Shown piece by piece: positions 54,541 through 62,260 of a DNA stretch of 64,000 nucleotides (within the stretch, counting starts at the first letter, position 1; every line of letters begins with the position of its first letter). The notes beneath the pieces are model-generated. The model was not told the origin of the DNA. It searched no databases and saw only the letters and a list, made by a program, of their open reading frames with translations. Source of the stretch: an uncultured Planctomycetota bacterium (GTDB lineage Bacteria > Planctomycetota > Planctomycetia > Pirellulales > Thermoguttaceae). Position numbers and translations under genes: made by a program. Location of the stretch: the NCBI GenBank assembly GCA_902796885.1, contig CADBQY010000114.1:1-64000 (forward strand). The letters run 5' to 3'.

Positions 54541-55575
54541 TCATTTCAGACGGGTCACCTCTTTATAAAGATACGTCCCGCCGTTCTCTTCGGCGAGCTT
54601 TCGGTACGCCGCGGGATGTTTCCCGCCCGGTTTGCCGAACTCGATCACGTTAATCTGCGCCACTCCCGTCCGCCGGGCCAAATCGCCGATCCGCCGGAGC
54701 GCCAGCGCCGAGATTTCCTCTTCGGCGTCGGTCAGAAGGAAGATCACGTCGGGCGCCATCCGAATCGCGGCCGAAAGGGCGCCGAGCGGATCGGTTCCCC
54801 CTTCCGGGCGAACGGTCCGAAGAAACTCGACGGCGCGGCGTTTCGATTCGGGCGTGACGTCGGTCAGCCGCGTCCCGCCGTCGAAAACCGCCACGTTATG
54901 ATTGAAAACCACAAGCTGAAACTTCCGCGCCCCCTCGTTCGGTTCGAGCGACTCGATACTCCGCCGCGCCTCGGACACGGCGAAATTCATCGGCGCCTCG
55001 TCGGGCCATTTCATACTTTCGCTATGGTCGATCAGAAAGACAAACCGTTTTCCGCGTCCCGAAAGTTCTCCGAACCGCACCGTCTGCCCGTCGCCGCTCC
55101 CCGGCCCGGCGCTTTCGCCCGACCCCGTACCCGCCCGGGTTTCGCCGTCATCGTCCGCCGCGAACCGTACCCGCGCCGTCGCCCCGTCGCGCCGAGATTC
55201 CGTTCCGATCGTCTCGACCGCCGTCTCGGCGACCGGTTCGGGCGGCGCCGGGTCGGCCGCCGTCTCGGCATGTTCGGGCTCCGGCTCGGTATCGGCAGGC
55301 GCCTCGCCGCTTCCGCCCGGCTCCTCGTCCGAAAAGACGAGCGAAACCTCCCCGTCGGGCCGCCCGCGCAGCGCGCGCGAGATCGGCCGGTGAATCTGGA
55401 ACACGGTCAGCAGAAGGAGGAGGATCGCGGCGTGGATCATCAGCGATCCGCTCCACGAGGTCCAAAACGGCGCCTTTTCGCCGCCCGATTCCGGCGGGGG
55501 ATCCCCGGCGCCTCGGCGCGCCTTCCACTTCCAAAAAAAGTTCTTCCCTTTATAATGGGGTTCAGAGCCGCTCAT
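54541..55575 (-). CDS. Membrane-anchored von Willebrand factor A protein
   Basis: A 344-residue protein. A Lys/Trp-rich N-terminus precedes one transmembrane helix (SLMIHAAILLLLLTVFQI, about 44-61), in the manner of TonB-like or gas-vesicle-type anchors. A Glu/Pro/Gly-rich linker of about 90 residues leads to a VWA domain from about residue 175: FLIDHSESMKW is the MIDAS DxSxS motif (with Glu inside), GGTDPLGAL carries the MIDAS Thr, and FLLTDAEEE the MIDAS Asp. The domain should lie outside the membrane. The ATG at 55575 is chosen; the gene is divergent from def. Partner genes (MoxR, BatA) are absent. Confidence 0.82.
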   Translation of the reverse strand: MSGSEPHYKGKNFFWKWKARRGAGDPPPESGGEKAPFWTSWSGSLMIHAAILLLLLTVFQIHRPISRALRGRPDGEVSLVFSDEEPGGSGEAPADTEPEPEHAETAADPAPPEPVAETAVETIGTESRRDGATARVRFAADDDGETRAGTGSGESAGPGSGDGQTVRFGELSGRGKRFVFLIDHSESMKWPDEAPMNFAVSEARRSIESLEPNEGARKFQLVVFNHNVAVFDGGTRLTDVTPESKRRAVEFLRTVRPEGGTDPLGALSAAIRMAPDVIFLLTDAEEEISALALRRIGDLARRTGVAQINVIEFGKPGGKHPAAYRKLAEENGGTYLYKEVTRLK

Positions 55576-55657
55576 AACAGCCCGATTATAAAATTCCTCA
55601 CCCCGAAATAAAAGAGGGAAAAGGAATTCGTCCCGTATTCCGCCCAAAGGAGACCGC

Positions 55658-56242
55658 GTGAAAATCGTCCGATACCCGCATCCCGTTTTAACCTACAAAT
55701 CGAAACCGATCAAACGGATCGACCAGGGACTCCGCGACATTGCCGCTGAAATGCTCGAACTGATGTACGAGGCGCAGGGAGTCGGTCTGGCGGCGAACCA
55801 GGTCGGGCTCCCGTATCAGCTTCTGGTCATGAACCCGACGGGGGACCGCGAACAGAAAGAGGAAGAGTACGTCTTCATCAACCCGGTCATCCAGAAGCGG
55901 GGGGGCGGCATGAAAGAGTTCGAAGAGGGGTGTCTGAGCTTCCCCGACCTGCACCTGACGATCGCGCGGCCCGACGAGATCACGTTTCAGGCGATCGGCC
56001 CGGACGGCCGGCCCGCCGTCTACCACTGGAAAGGGTTCCCCGCCCGCGTCGTTCAGCACGAGACCGACCATCTGCACGGCAAATGCTTCTATCAGCGGGC
56101 GAAATATTCCGGGGAACTGATCGCGCGCGACGCGCTGGGCGCGATGGCCGCGGAATTCGAAGCCGACCGCCGCCGCGGGTTCGTCCCGAGCGACGGCGAG
56201 ATCGCCAAAGAGATCGCCGAACTCGAAAAGAAGTACTGCTGA
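55658..56242 (+). CDS. def: Peptide deformylase
   Basis: Def removes the formyl group from nascent protein N-termini. The 194-residue metalloenzyme has all three motifs: GVGLAANQVG (41-50), EGCLSFP with metal ligand Cys92, and QHETDHLHG with His134, Glu135 and His138. The start is a GTG at 55658 with AAAGGAGA upstream. The C-terminal extension after the third motif (about 50 residues, Asp/Glu/Lys-rich) is longer than in the shortest enzymes. No fmt gene is adjacent. The gene ends at the terminator of the convergent tRNA-Pro gene. Confidence 0.96.
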   Translation: MKIVRYPHPVLTYKSKPIKRIDQGLRDIAAEMLELMYEAQGVGLAANQVGLPYQLLVMNPTGDREQKEEEYVFINPVIQKRGGGMKEFEEGCLSFPDLHLTIARPDEITFQAIGPDGRPAVYHWKGFPARVVQHETDHLHGKCFYQRAKYSGELIARDALGAMAAEFEADRRRGFVPSDGEIAKEIAELEKKYC

Positions 56243-56271
56243 AAAAGAAAAGGCGTCCCGAAAGGGACGCC
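56241..56271 (-). terminator. tRNA-Pro terminator
   Basis: On the minus strand GGCGTCCC/GGGACGCC closes a 4-base loop (stem 56252-56271) and is followed by a T-rich TTTTCTTTTTC tract. On the plus strand the same hairpin lies just after def but without a T tract. Confidence 0.8.
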
Positions 56272-56302
56272 GAAACCTCTTCTCGAAACGATCGAATCGA
56301 AA

Positions 56303-56377
56303 TCGGGGTGACTGGATTCGAACCAGCGACCCTCTGCTCCCAAAGCAGATGCGCTAGCCAGGCTGCGCTACACCCCG
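56303..56377 (-). tRNA. tRNA-Pro (anticodon UGG)
   Basis: On the minus strand: acceptor CGGGGTG/CACCCCG with discriminator A, D arm, anticodon stem TCTGC/GCAGA around loop TTTGGGA (anticodon TGG), short variable loop and T arm GCTGG TTCGAAT CCAGT. The 3' CCA is not encoded. The low-GC operon lies on its 5' side. Confidence 0.95.
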
Positions 56378-56388
56378 CGTTCTCTCCT

Positions 56389-56416
56389 ATTCTAAACGAT
56401 GAACGCAAATCGGCAA
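56389..56416 (-). promoter_or_regulatory. tRNA-Pro promoter
   Basis: On the minus strand, TTGCCG (56411-56416) and TAGAAT (56389-56394) are separated by 16 bases, 11 bases before the tRNA. Confidence 0.55.
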
Positions 56417-56665
56417 GACGGGGAACGCAGGGGGGGGAACGTTTCGCCGGAAAGAGAGAAGACGCGCGGGGCGGTCTCGTTCGCCCTCTCAATCTCTTCT
56501 CAGCCGCGGCGAACGATAAACGGCGGCCGGAATGAGCCGGAAACCGCGCCGATCCTCAAACGCGCTTTAATAAGCCGAAATAGTCGAAATCGGAAGACTT
56601 CTCACGCTTTCTTCAAGTTTCGGAAATAAATTCCGTGATTTTTTGAGGGGATTTTAAAAATCGGG

Positions 56666-56694
56666 TTTACAAAATAGGGGGGGGGGGATATAAA
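56666..56694 (+). promoter_or_regulatory. Promoter with an 11-G homopolymer spacer (phase-variable candidate)
   Basis: TTTACA at 56666-56671 and TATAAA at 56689-56694 are separated by exactly 17 bases, of which 11 are a continuous G run (56677-56687). Gain or loss of one or two G by slippage would alter the spacing and thus expression of the downstream operon. Confidence 0.7.
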
Positions 56695-56811
56695 TAGGCA
56701 GATTTGTATTTCTTAAAGACCGTTCATCCGGACGGAATCATTTTACTCCGCCGGAAACCGGACGGGAGACAAACATTAAAACAGACTGATTGTATCAGTA
56801 AAGGGAAAACG

Positions 56812-58749
56812 ATGAAAAAGGGAATCAAAACTCGCAAATCTCGATTTGAAAACCTCGAAGAACGTCTGATGATGGCGGTCACCGCCGGCGGGTTCGCTTC
56901 GGCTGCGGAATGCGTCGCAAGCGAAGCCGTCAATGACGAGTTTATCCCCATCAGCCTTGGCGAGCCCCTTCAGACCGCCGCTTGCCCCTGCGACAATCCG
57001 CTCCCCGCGCCGACTATTCTGACGGGCAGTAATGGATATTACGTCTCCTACGGACAGAACAACCACTTGATCGCCTGGAGCGAGGTCGAAAACGCCGCGG
57101 GTTATGAATTGGAATATGTAAACGGCAAAGGCGAATGGTTTACGGTTAAAACAACGGAAGATCATGCCGTTGTCGCAAATCTGGCTTACGGGACCAACGT
57201 CACCTACCGAGTTCGGGCTCTCGGCGACGCGATTTACGGCAGTTCCGCTTGGAGCGCGGCCAAGAGCTTCAATGTCTGTCCGATGGATATTGACGAAGAC
57301 GGACTTATTGGACCGGACGACTACGCGCTTCTTTCTTCGGCATGGTTTTCCGCGGAAGACGGCGCAAATTGGAATCCCTGCCGTGACATTGACGGCGACG
57401 GTTTTGTCGGGCCGGGGGACTTCTCTTATCTGAGTTCGAACTGGCTTAAGGATACGGGAGACGAGGGGCTTTCTTATCCTACGGTTAATAAAATTTCCCT
57501 CACCGTTCCCACGTCGGCCCTTACAGTTCCCTCTATCGTGGCGGGGACTAGCAATCTTACGGTAACGGTTCAGGTAGACCAGTCTCAGATTCAGGGAATC
57601 GCGGAAGGTGACAAGGTGACGATAACCGCAAAAGGGACTTACGAGGACTCAGAAAACACAACTGATAAAAATGTCTCCAAAAAAGTTGTAGTTGAATTCA
57701 CTTTGAGCGGAGAAAATGCCTATAAATACGATAATATCCCCGATATCAATGTTCCCGGTGTAGTAAATCCTGCGCCCCCAAAAGTTCAGCTTACATTCAC
57801 AGATTCTATAGATGATCCGTTTCAAATTCCTTCTATCCTTGTCAACTCGACTGACAATACCGTTTCCTTCTCCGTTAATCCTTCCTATATTGACGGTGTA
57901 ATCGATGGCGATACCATTTCGGTTTTAGCGACGGCTATATATGGTGACGTCACACTTGGTGGTGATCAGTTGGTCGATGTCGTGTTCAGCGTGACCGGGC
58001 CTGACACAGAAAAATATATCGCCCCTGATTCGATCCAGTGCGTCGGAAAGATTCTAACCGTTGTCACATACACCCTTTCGTCCAACGGAAAGGCGAGTTC
58101 GGGAGACGGAAGTGTTGCCGAAGGCAGGGGGGCAGAAGAGACTACGGAACTTTACATTGACTTTGATGCCGACCCTGGTGATATCGACCAAAGCAACATT
58201 GCCATCACGACGGGCGGTTCGTACGTAACCAAAACGGGTGCCGGCGTGCTGACACCCGTTTTGGAAGGAACAAAATACCGGATTACCGTTCCGGTGAAAA
58301 AGACGGGCACAGTAGGCACCGGTATCGACAACGTGCAGGTAACGATCGAGAATGTGGCGAAGGTTGACTCAAAACAGTCCAACGCTACCGGGACTTATTT
58401 ACCGATGCTCTATTGGGGGAACTACCCGTTTACAGAGCAGGAAGACGACAATCTCCAAGCCAAACCAACCGTGGCGCTGATCAAGGCTTTTAATGGGGGT
58501 TATCGTCTTACGGGAGCAAAAGAAACTCCAAAGACTGTTCATTTTGAGGACACCTCAGACGCTTATTGTACAGTTGCCTATTATATGTCGGCGTGGGGCA
58601 GGGTTCCTAATCCCACTTCCGGAGGTCTCGAAGATTCGTTTGCGACTTTAACTGATCCAGATAACATCTATTCCGGAAAATATTCTCAATGCGGTGACTA
58701 CAAAGGGACTCACGCTGGATCCTACACGTTTACCATAGCAGAGGAATAG
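56812..58749 (+). CDS. Secreted modular protein with dockerin-like loops and Ig/fibre-like repeats
   Basis: A 645-residue protein. The N-terminus RKSRFENLEERLMMAV resembles the LEPR-XLL export or sorting motif of planctomycete extracellular proteins. Residues about 70-155 look like a fibronectin type III domain (LIAWSEVENAAGYELEY). Residues about 157-215 hold two Ca-binding dockerin-type loops, DIDEDGLIGPDDY and DIDGDGFVGPGDF. Two YDG/MBG-like beta repeats follow (about 222-400), then a C-terminal domain with LYWGNYPF and DAYCTVAYYMSAWGRV that resembles phage or cell-surface fibre domains. GGGAA precedes the ATG. Lower GC than neighbours suggests acquisition. It is the first gene of a three-gene operon. 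Confidence 0.8.
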   Translation: MKKGIKTRKSRFENLEERLMMAVTAGGFASAAECVASEAVNDEFIPISLGEPLQTAACPCDNPLPAPTILTGSNGYYVSYGQNNHLIAWSEVENAAGYELEYVNGKGEWFTVKTTEDHAVVANLAYGTNVTYRVRALGDAIYGSSAWSAAKSFNVCPMDIDEDGLIGPDDYALLSSAWFSAEDGANWNPCRDIDGDGFVGPGDFSYLSSNWLKDTGDEGLSYPTVNKISLTVPTSALTVPSIVAGTSNLTVTVQVDQSQIQGIAEGDKVTITAKGTYEDSENTTDKNVSKKVVVEFTLSGENAYKYDNIPDINVPGVVNPAPPKVQLTFTDSIDDPFQIPSILVNSTDNTVSFSVNPSYIDGVIDGDTISVLATAIYGDVTLGGDQLVDVVFSVTGPDTEKYIAPDSIQCVGKILTVVTYTLSSNGKASSGDGSVAEGRGAEETTELYIDFDADPGDIDQSNIAITTGGSYVTKTGAGVLTPVLEGTKYRITVPVKKTGTVGTGIDNVQVTIENVAKVDSKQSNATGTYLPMLYWGNYPFTEQEDDNLQAKPTVALIKAFNGGYRLTGAKETPKTVHFEDTSDAYCTVAYYMSAWGRVPNPTSGGLEDSFATLTDPDNIYSGKYSQCGDYKGTHAGSYTFTIAEE

Positions 58750-58751
58750 TT

Positions 58752-59585
58752 ATGGCAACCTTTTCAAAATACTCAACATGGAGTGAGCAGTATGTGTCTC
58801 GTAATGGGGCGTTTGACCCTAATAACGGGTTCCCCATCGACTCCCGTTATGTTATCGACACATATGATAATATTGTCACTGACATAACAAAATCACGTCG
58901 GTATCCCGGCCTTCGTATTTTTGTTCTCGATACAGAAAAAGAGTATTGGTTCAAAGGCGGCGTAGAAGACAACGATTTGGTCGAATACAAGCCTTGGATG
59001 AGCGATATCGGAGGCGGCGGAAGTACTGTCGTAACTTCCGCCACAGTCGTTCCTCTTGACGCCAACACCTGTTCAAAGGACGGTATTCCGACCTATTTGA
59101 GCCAACGCATTAGTGAACCGTCTTCCGGTGACGAAGTAAACGTCATTTATACCGAAAGTGGTGAAGAGTCGTTTACAAAGTACGTTTACCTACACGACTC
59201 TTGGCGCATCGCCTGTGGGTCTCAGACAATCTCCTTCACTCTCAGTGCCTACCAAAGTGGCTCATGGGATTCCTGGACGCCACCGACCGATTCTTCTGTC
59301 ATCAAATATGTCAAAGGCTCGGAGGGAGTTGTAACCGTTTATATTAAGCATAGTTTTTGTACCCAGTACGTAGATTCTACTCTTTATGCGGACGACTCGA
59401 CCCTGGACCTCGACAACGACGGAACAACCGACCCCTATGGCGAAGAGCTCCTGGCCAACATTAAATGCGTGAAGCTCTCATCTGCGGAACAAAGCGGATT
59501 CTGGGTTCGCATCGATCTCCACATTTCTTCTTCTGCATCCGTACCCGCACCAACATCAACCTATACGCTACTCCTTCAAAGATAA
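58752..59585 (+). CDS. Unrecognised fibre-like protein
   Basis: A 277-residue protein two bases after the preceding stop, with GAGGAA before the ATG. The N-terminal segment RVYP-type strand GLRIFVLDTEKEYWFKGGVED, then YKPWM and a Gly linker GGGG, resembles short domains of phage and bacteroidete surface-fibre proteins that display a terminal beta domain. The C-terminal part is beta-rich and ends SYTLLLQR-like (TSTYTLLLQR). There is no signal peptide, transmembrane helix or catalytic motif. Base composition is low in GC, like its neighbours. Function is unknown; an extracellular or phage-derived structural role is only inferred. Confidence 0.65.
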   Translation: MATFSKYSTWSEQYVSRNGAFDPNNGFPIDSRYVIDTYDNIVTDITKSRRYPGLRIFVLDTEKEYWFKGGVEDNDLVEYKPWMSDIGGGGSTVVTSATVVPLDANTCSKDGIPTYLSQRISEPSSGDEVNVIYTESGEESFTKYVYLHDSWRIACGSQTISFTLSAYQSGSWDSWTPPTDSSVIKYVKGSEGVVTVYIKHSFCTQYVDSTLYADDSTLDLDNDGTTDPYGEELLANIKCVKLSSAEQSGFWVRIDLHISSSASVPAPTSTYTLLLQR

Positions 59586-59596
59586 AAGGAAAAATC

Positions 59597-59968
59597 ATGG
59601 GAACCATTCAGAATAAAACCAACGTTGCTTCTCTTGACCGTGCCGACCTTTATCAGGAAAATGAGGTTGACCGAATCGTCAACGCTCAAAACGCCCGATC
59701 AGCACAAACCTTTCCAACGGCCACCTTCACAACGGTCACAGGGGACGGCCGGGAAGGGGATAAAATTTATGTCTACGCCTTCACAACATCCGATTCCTTT
59801 ACCGCCGGCGGACAGACCGTGGCCACATCCCTCGTGAACCTAGCCAACATCAACGAAGCGTCTATCCTGGGACAGGCCATGTTTTCGGACAGCTATTACG
59901 ATCCCAAAAACCGTTTCGGGGCGTACCAACCTGTATTAAATGGGTCTATTAAACTCCATACCTTCTAA
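59597..59968 (+). CDS. Small unrecognised protein, third gene of the low-GC operon
   Basis: A 123-residue protein starting at 59597, where AAAAGGA precedes the ATG and 11 bases separate it from the previous gene. It opens MGTIQNKTNVASLDRADLYQ, is polar, and its second half is beta-like (DKIYVYAFTTSDSFTAGG). No signal peptide, Cys or known domain is seen. Small size and position suggest a chaperone, cap or subunit acting with the two larger proteins, but this is inference. Confidence 0.6.
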   Translation: MGTIQNKTNVASLDRADLYQENEVDRIVNAQNARSAQTFPTATFTTVTGDGREGDKIYVYAFTTSDSFTAGGQTVATSLVNLANINEASILGQAMFSDSYYDPKNRFGAYQPVLNGSIKLHTF

Positions 59969-60385
59969 AATTTCCTCCTTACACGGCATTGAAAACCGCG
60001 ACTTGTTAATCCGCTTGAATGAATACGGGTTCTGCTTTTTTCGATAACCCTTTCAAAGGCCGAAGCAGGCACCACTTACCCGTAGCAAAACAACGAAAAG
60101 GCTCCCGAAATTCCCTTTCTCTTGACGGATTTGACATCTTGACATAAACTCATGTGAATTTCCCGCGACGGGCAAAGTCCCGCCGCGGTCGAATTTTCGG
60201 AATCGGGAAAAGAAGGATCGCTCCGCGGGATTCCGCCTAACGGCGTTATCACGCCGCGGTTTATTCCGACGGCCGCGTTCTTTGAACCCCGGCGGCGAAG
60301 CCGTTTGAGATTTTCAAAAGAAATGACGCCGATATACCGGGCGAGGAAATCGACGGAAACGGGCACGCCACAGCGAGACGATATC
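59969..60385 (+). other. Non-coding spacer with inverted repeats
   Basis: About 415 bases with no supported gene. It contains closely repeated TTGAC motifs (60122-60144), an interrupted hairpin CGCGACGGG/CCCGCCGCG (60164-60187) and a 6-bp hairpin CGGCGT/ACGCCG (60241-60256). It may contain the operon terminator and the promoter of the next gene, but neither is clear. Confidence 0.45.
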
Positions 60386-60964
60386 ATGGAATTAAAAGAT
60401 TTTCTTGAAAAAATGGATACCGGCGAAGAGATCGAGGCGGGATCGGAATACCACCTGTTTATGCACCGTCTCTCCCAAGAAGCGCTGCGCATCACGATGG
60501 AAATGAACAATGCCTATCATACGCCGGAAGAACTGGTCGAGCTGATGCGGAAGCTGACCGGTCAGCCGGATTTCCCTTCTTTCGCCCTCTTCCCGCCGTT
60601 TTATACGGACTGCGGGAAGAATATCCATTTCGGTCAAAACGTGTTCGTCAATTCCGGCTGCCGGTTCCAGGATCAGGGGGGTATTTGGATCGGGGATAAC
60701 GCGCTGATCGGGCACAATGCGGTGCTGGCGACGCTAAACCATCATCCCGACCCGAAAAAGCGGGGCAACCTGATCCCTTCCCGTATCGTGATCGGCAAAG
60801 ACGTCTGGTTTGGGGCCAACGTGACGGTATTGCCCGGCGTGACCGTCGGAGACGGCGCGATCATCGCCGCGGGCGCGGTGGTAACAAAGGATGTCCCGCC
60901 CAATGCCGTCGCGGCCGGAGTTCCGGCGAAAATCATCAAAAGGATAGGAGAACGGGAAGAGTAA
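60386..60964 (+). CDS. Sugar O-acetyltransferase (maltose/galactoside type)
   Basis: A 192-residue hexapeptide-repeat acetyltransferase of the LacA/Maa type, using acetyl-CoA. An N-terminal helical cap ([19 protein letters not shown]) precedes the left-handed beta helix: [41 protein letters not shown] with the catalytic His region HHPD, and the classic closing [20 protein letters not shown]. The cap is unlike the usual maltose type (no TEKEKM motif). The ATG at 60386 fits the conserved start. A cyclophilin-like lipoprotein gene follows 53 bases later; this pairing is common in gut bacteria and suggests transfer. Confidence 0.88.
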   Translation: MELKDFLEKMDTGEEIEAGSEYHLFMHRLSQEALRITMEMNNAYHTPEELVELMRKLTGQPDFPSFALFPPFYTDCGKNIHFGQNVFVNSGCRFQDQGGIWIGDNALIGHNAVLATLNHHPDPKKRGNLIPSRIVIGKDVWFGANVTVLPGVTVGDGAIIAAGAVVTKDVPPNAVAAGVPAKIIKRIGEREE

Positions 60965-61017
60965 GGCGCTTGCGGTCGCCGGCGCGGGCGCAGCGGACGG
61001 AGAGAAAGAGGAGCTGT

Positions 61018-61611
61018 ATGCGGCGTATCGGTTCGGTAAAGCGTCGGAACGGGCGTGCGGCCGTCTGTATCCTCTTTCTGTTTCTGTTTGCCCTTGCCGC
61101 CTGCGCAAAAAAAGAAGCGCCGGCCCCCATGCCGGCATCCGAGACCGATTCAATCGGCGCCGTTAGAGATGATGCGGCGCTCCCCGCGGGTTCCGAAAGG
61201 GCGGAAACGGAACATGAAAGCCGGCGGAACCCGGCGACGAAGGATATTCCGATGAAAACCAAGCTGACACTCAAAATCGACGGGCGGCCAATGTCCGTTC
61301 TGTGGGAGGAAAACGAATCCGTCGCCGCTCTGCGCGATCTTGCGTCGAAAGAGCCGCTCAACATTCAGATGTCCATGTACGGAGGTTTCGAGCAGGTCGG
61401 TTCCATCGGCACAAGCCTGCCGAGAAACGACAAGCGGACGACAACCGCCGCGGGCGACATCGTCCTTTACTCCGGGAATCAGATCGTTGCGTTCTACGGT
61501 TCCAACACATGGTCCTATACGCGGCTCGGAAAGATATCGGACAGGACGGCCGACGAACTGACGGAAATCCTGGGAAGCGGAAACGTGACGATAACCATAA
61601 CGACGAAATAA
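61018..61611 (+). CDS. Lipoprotein with cyclophilin-like domain
   Basis: A 197-residue protein. A lipoprotein signal (VCILFLFLFALAAC) is followed by an Ala/Pro/Glu-rich linker to about residue 80 and then a cyclophilin-like fold domain: KLTLKIDGRPMSVLWEENES, LRDLASKEPLNIQMSMYGGFE and GDIVLYSGNQIVAFYGSNTW. The catalytic Arg of true cyclophilin prolyl isomerases is not evident, so the activity is unknown. AGGAG lies before the ATG at 61018. Sits after the acetyltransferase gene, an arrangement seen in mobile redox gene blocks of gut bacteria (recalled). Confidence 0.78.
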   Translation: MRRIGSVKRRNGRAAVCILFLFLFALAACAKKEAPAPMPASETDSIGAVRDDAALPAGSERAETEHESRRNPATKDIPMKTKLTLKIDGRPMSVLWEENESVAALRDLASKEPLNIQMSMYGGFEQVGSIGTSLPRNDKRTTTAAGDIVLYSGNQIVAFYGSNTWSYTRLGKISDRTADELTEILGSGNVTITITTK

Positions 61612-61794
61612 GCTCAAAATCACCGGTCAAGCGTTTTCCGCCGGCGTTTCTAAACCTCTTTGTTTCGGAACGGGCGGAAACGGTTTCTTTTCCCGCGGCG
61701 GCGACGGCGGATCGGAAAAATCTTTTACGACGCGTACTTTCAGGCTCTAAAATCGAATCCGTCTCGGTTTCCCCGAAACAACACCGCGAGCCCG

Positions 61795-62223
61795 TTATCG
61801 GAGCGTCCATTTCCCCTCTTTGCGCCTCCCGACCCGTTCGAGAAGACCTTGCTCGCGCATTTTCCCAAGCGCGTAACGGACGCCGCTTTTCGAAAGACCT
61901 GTCTTTTCCGCCATTTCGGTCAGAGTGATCGACGGATTTCCGCAGATCAAGCGGAGCAAACTCTCGGCTGATCCGTTTTTTGTGCCGGTCTTAGTGTTAG
62001 TGTCAGTCTTTATGCCGGTCTTAGTGTCAGTCTTGGCGGCGGTGCCGGATGCGGAAATGTCCGGGAAGACCTTTTCGTCGAAAGACGGACGCCCGCCGGC
62101 GGCCGGTTTTCGGTAGAGGTTGACGCGAAACGTTTCCGGCATTTCGATAAACTCCGGTTCGGGGAGTCCGTACGCCTTGGCTTCCTGACAGATCTTTCTC
62201 AGACCGTTCCCCCACGCGATTCC
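61795..62223 (-). pseudogene. C-terminal remnant of an AlbA_2/HATPase_c_4-type ATP-binding regulator
   Basis: The frame reads WGNGLRKICQEAKAYGLPEP, then MPETFRVNLYR, a Thr/Lys/Asp repeat linker (TDTKTGIKTDTNTKTGTK) and a winged-helix end (ITLTEMAEKTGLSKSGVRYAL). This is the typical C-terminus of Schlafen/AlbA_2-type ATP-binding proteins of 400-500 residues. The N-terminal two thirds are missing: upstream lies the end of glgC in another frame. An internal ATG could yield 115 residues, but that would contain only the wing. I treat it as a truncated gene. Confidence 0.72.
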
Positions 62224-62260
62224 GCGACGGGAATGGCGCGGGGATCGGCCGGGACGCGTC

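Larger units (their letters stand above)
56378..56811 (+). other. Intergenic region with poly-G promoter and leader
   Basis: About 430 bases with no convincing gene. The left part is GC-rich (an 8-G run at 56430-56437); from about 56570 base composition drops. It holds the tRNA-Pro promoter, the poly-G promoter (56666-56694) and a leader of about 110 bases containing two CCGGACGG copies. Confidence 0.6.

Noticed and set aside
56303-56377. tRNA-Pro as the integration site of the low-GC region
   Set aside because: The low-GC genes lie on the tRNA 5' side, whereas integrases use the 3' end, and no duplicated tRNA end or integrase was seen. The region may still be acquired by another route.
60076-60510. 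A 144-codon minus-strand frame
   Set aside because: Antisense to the acetyltransferase start, no family content.
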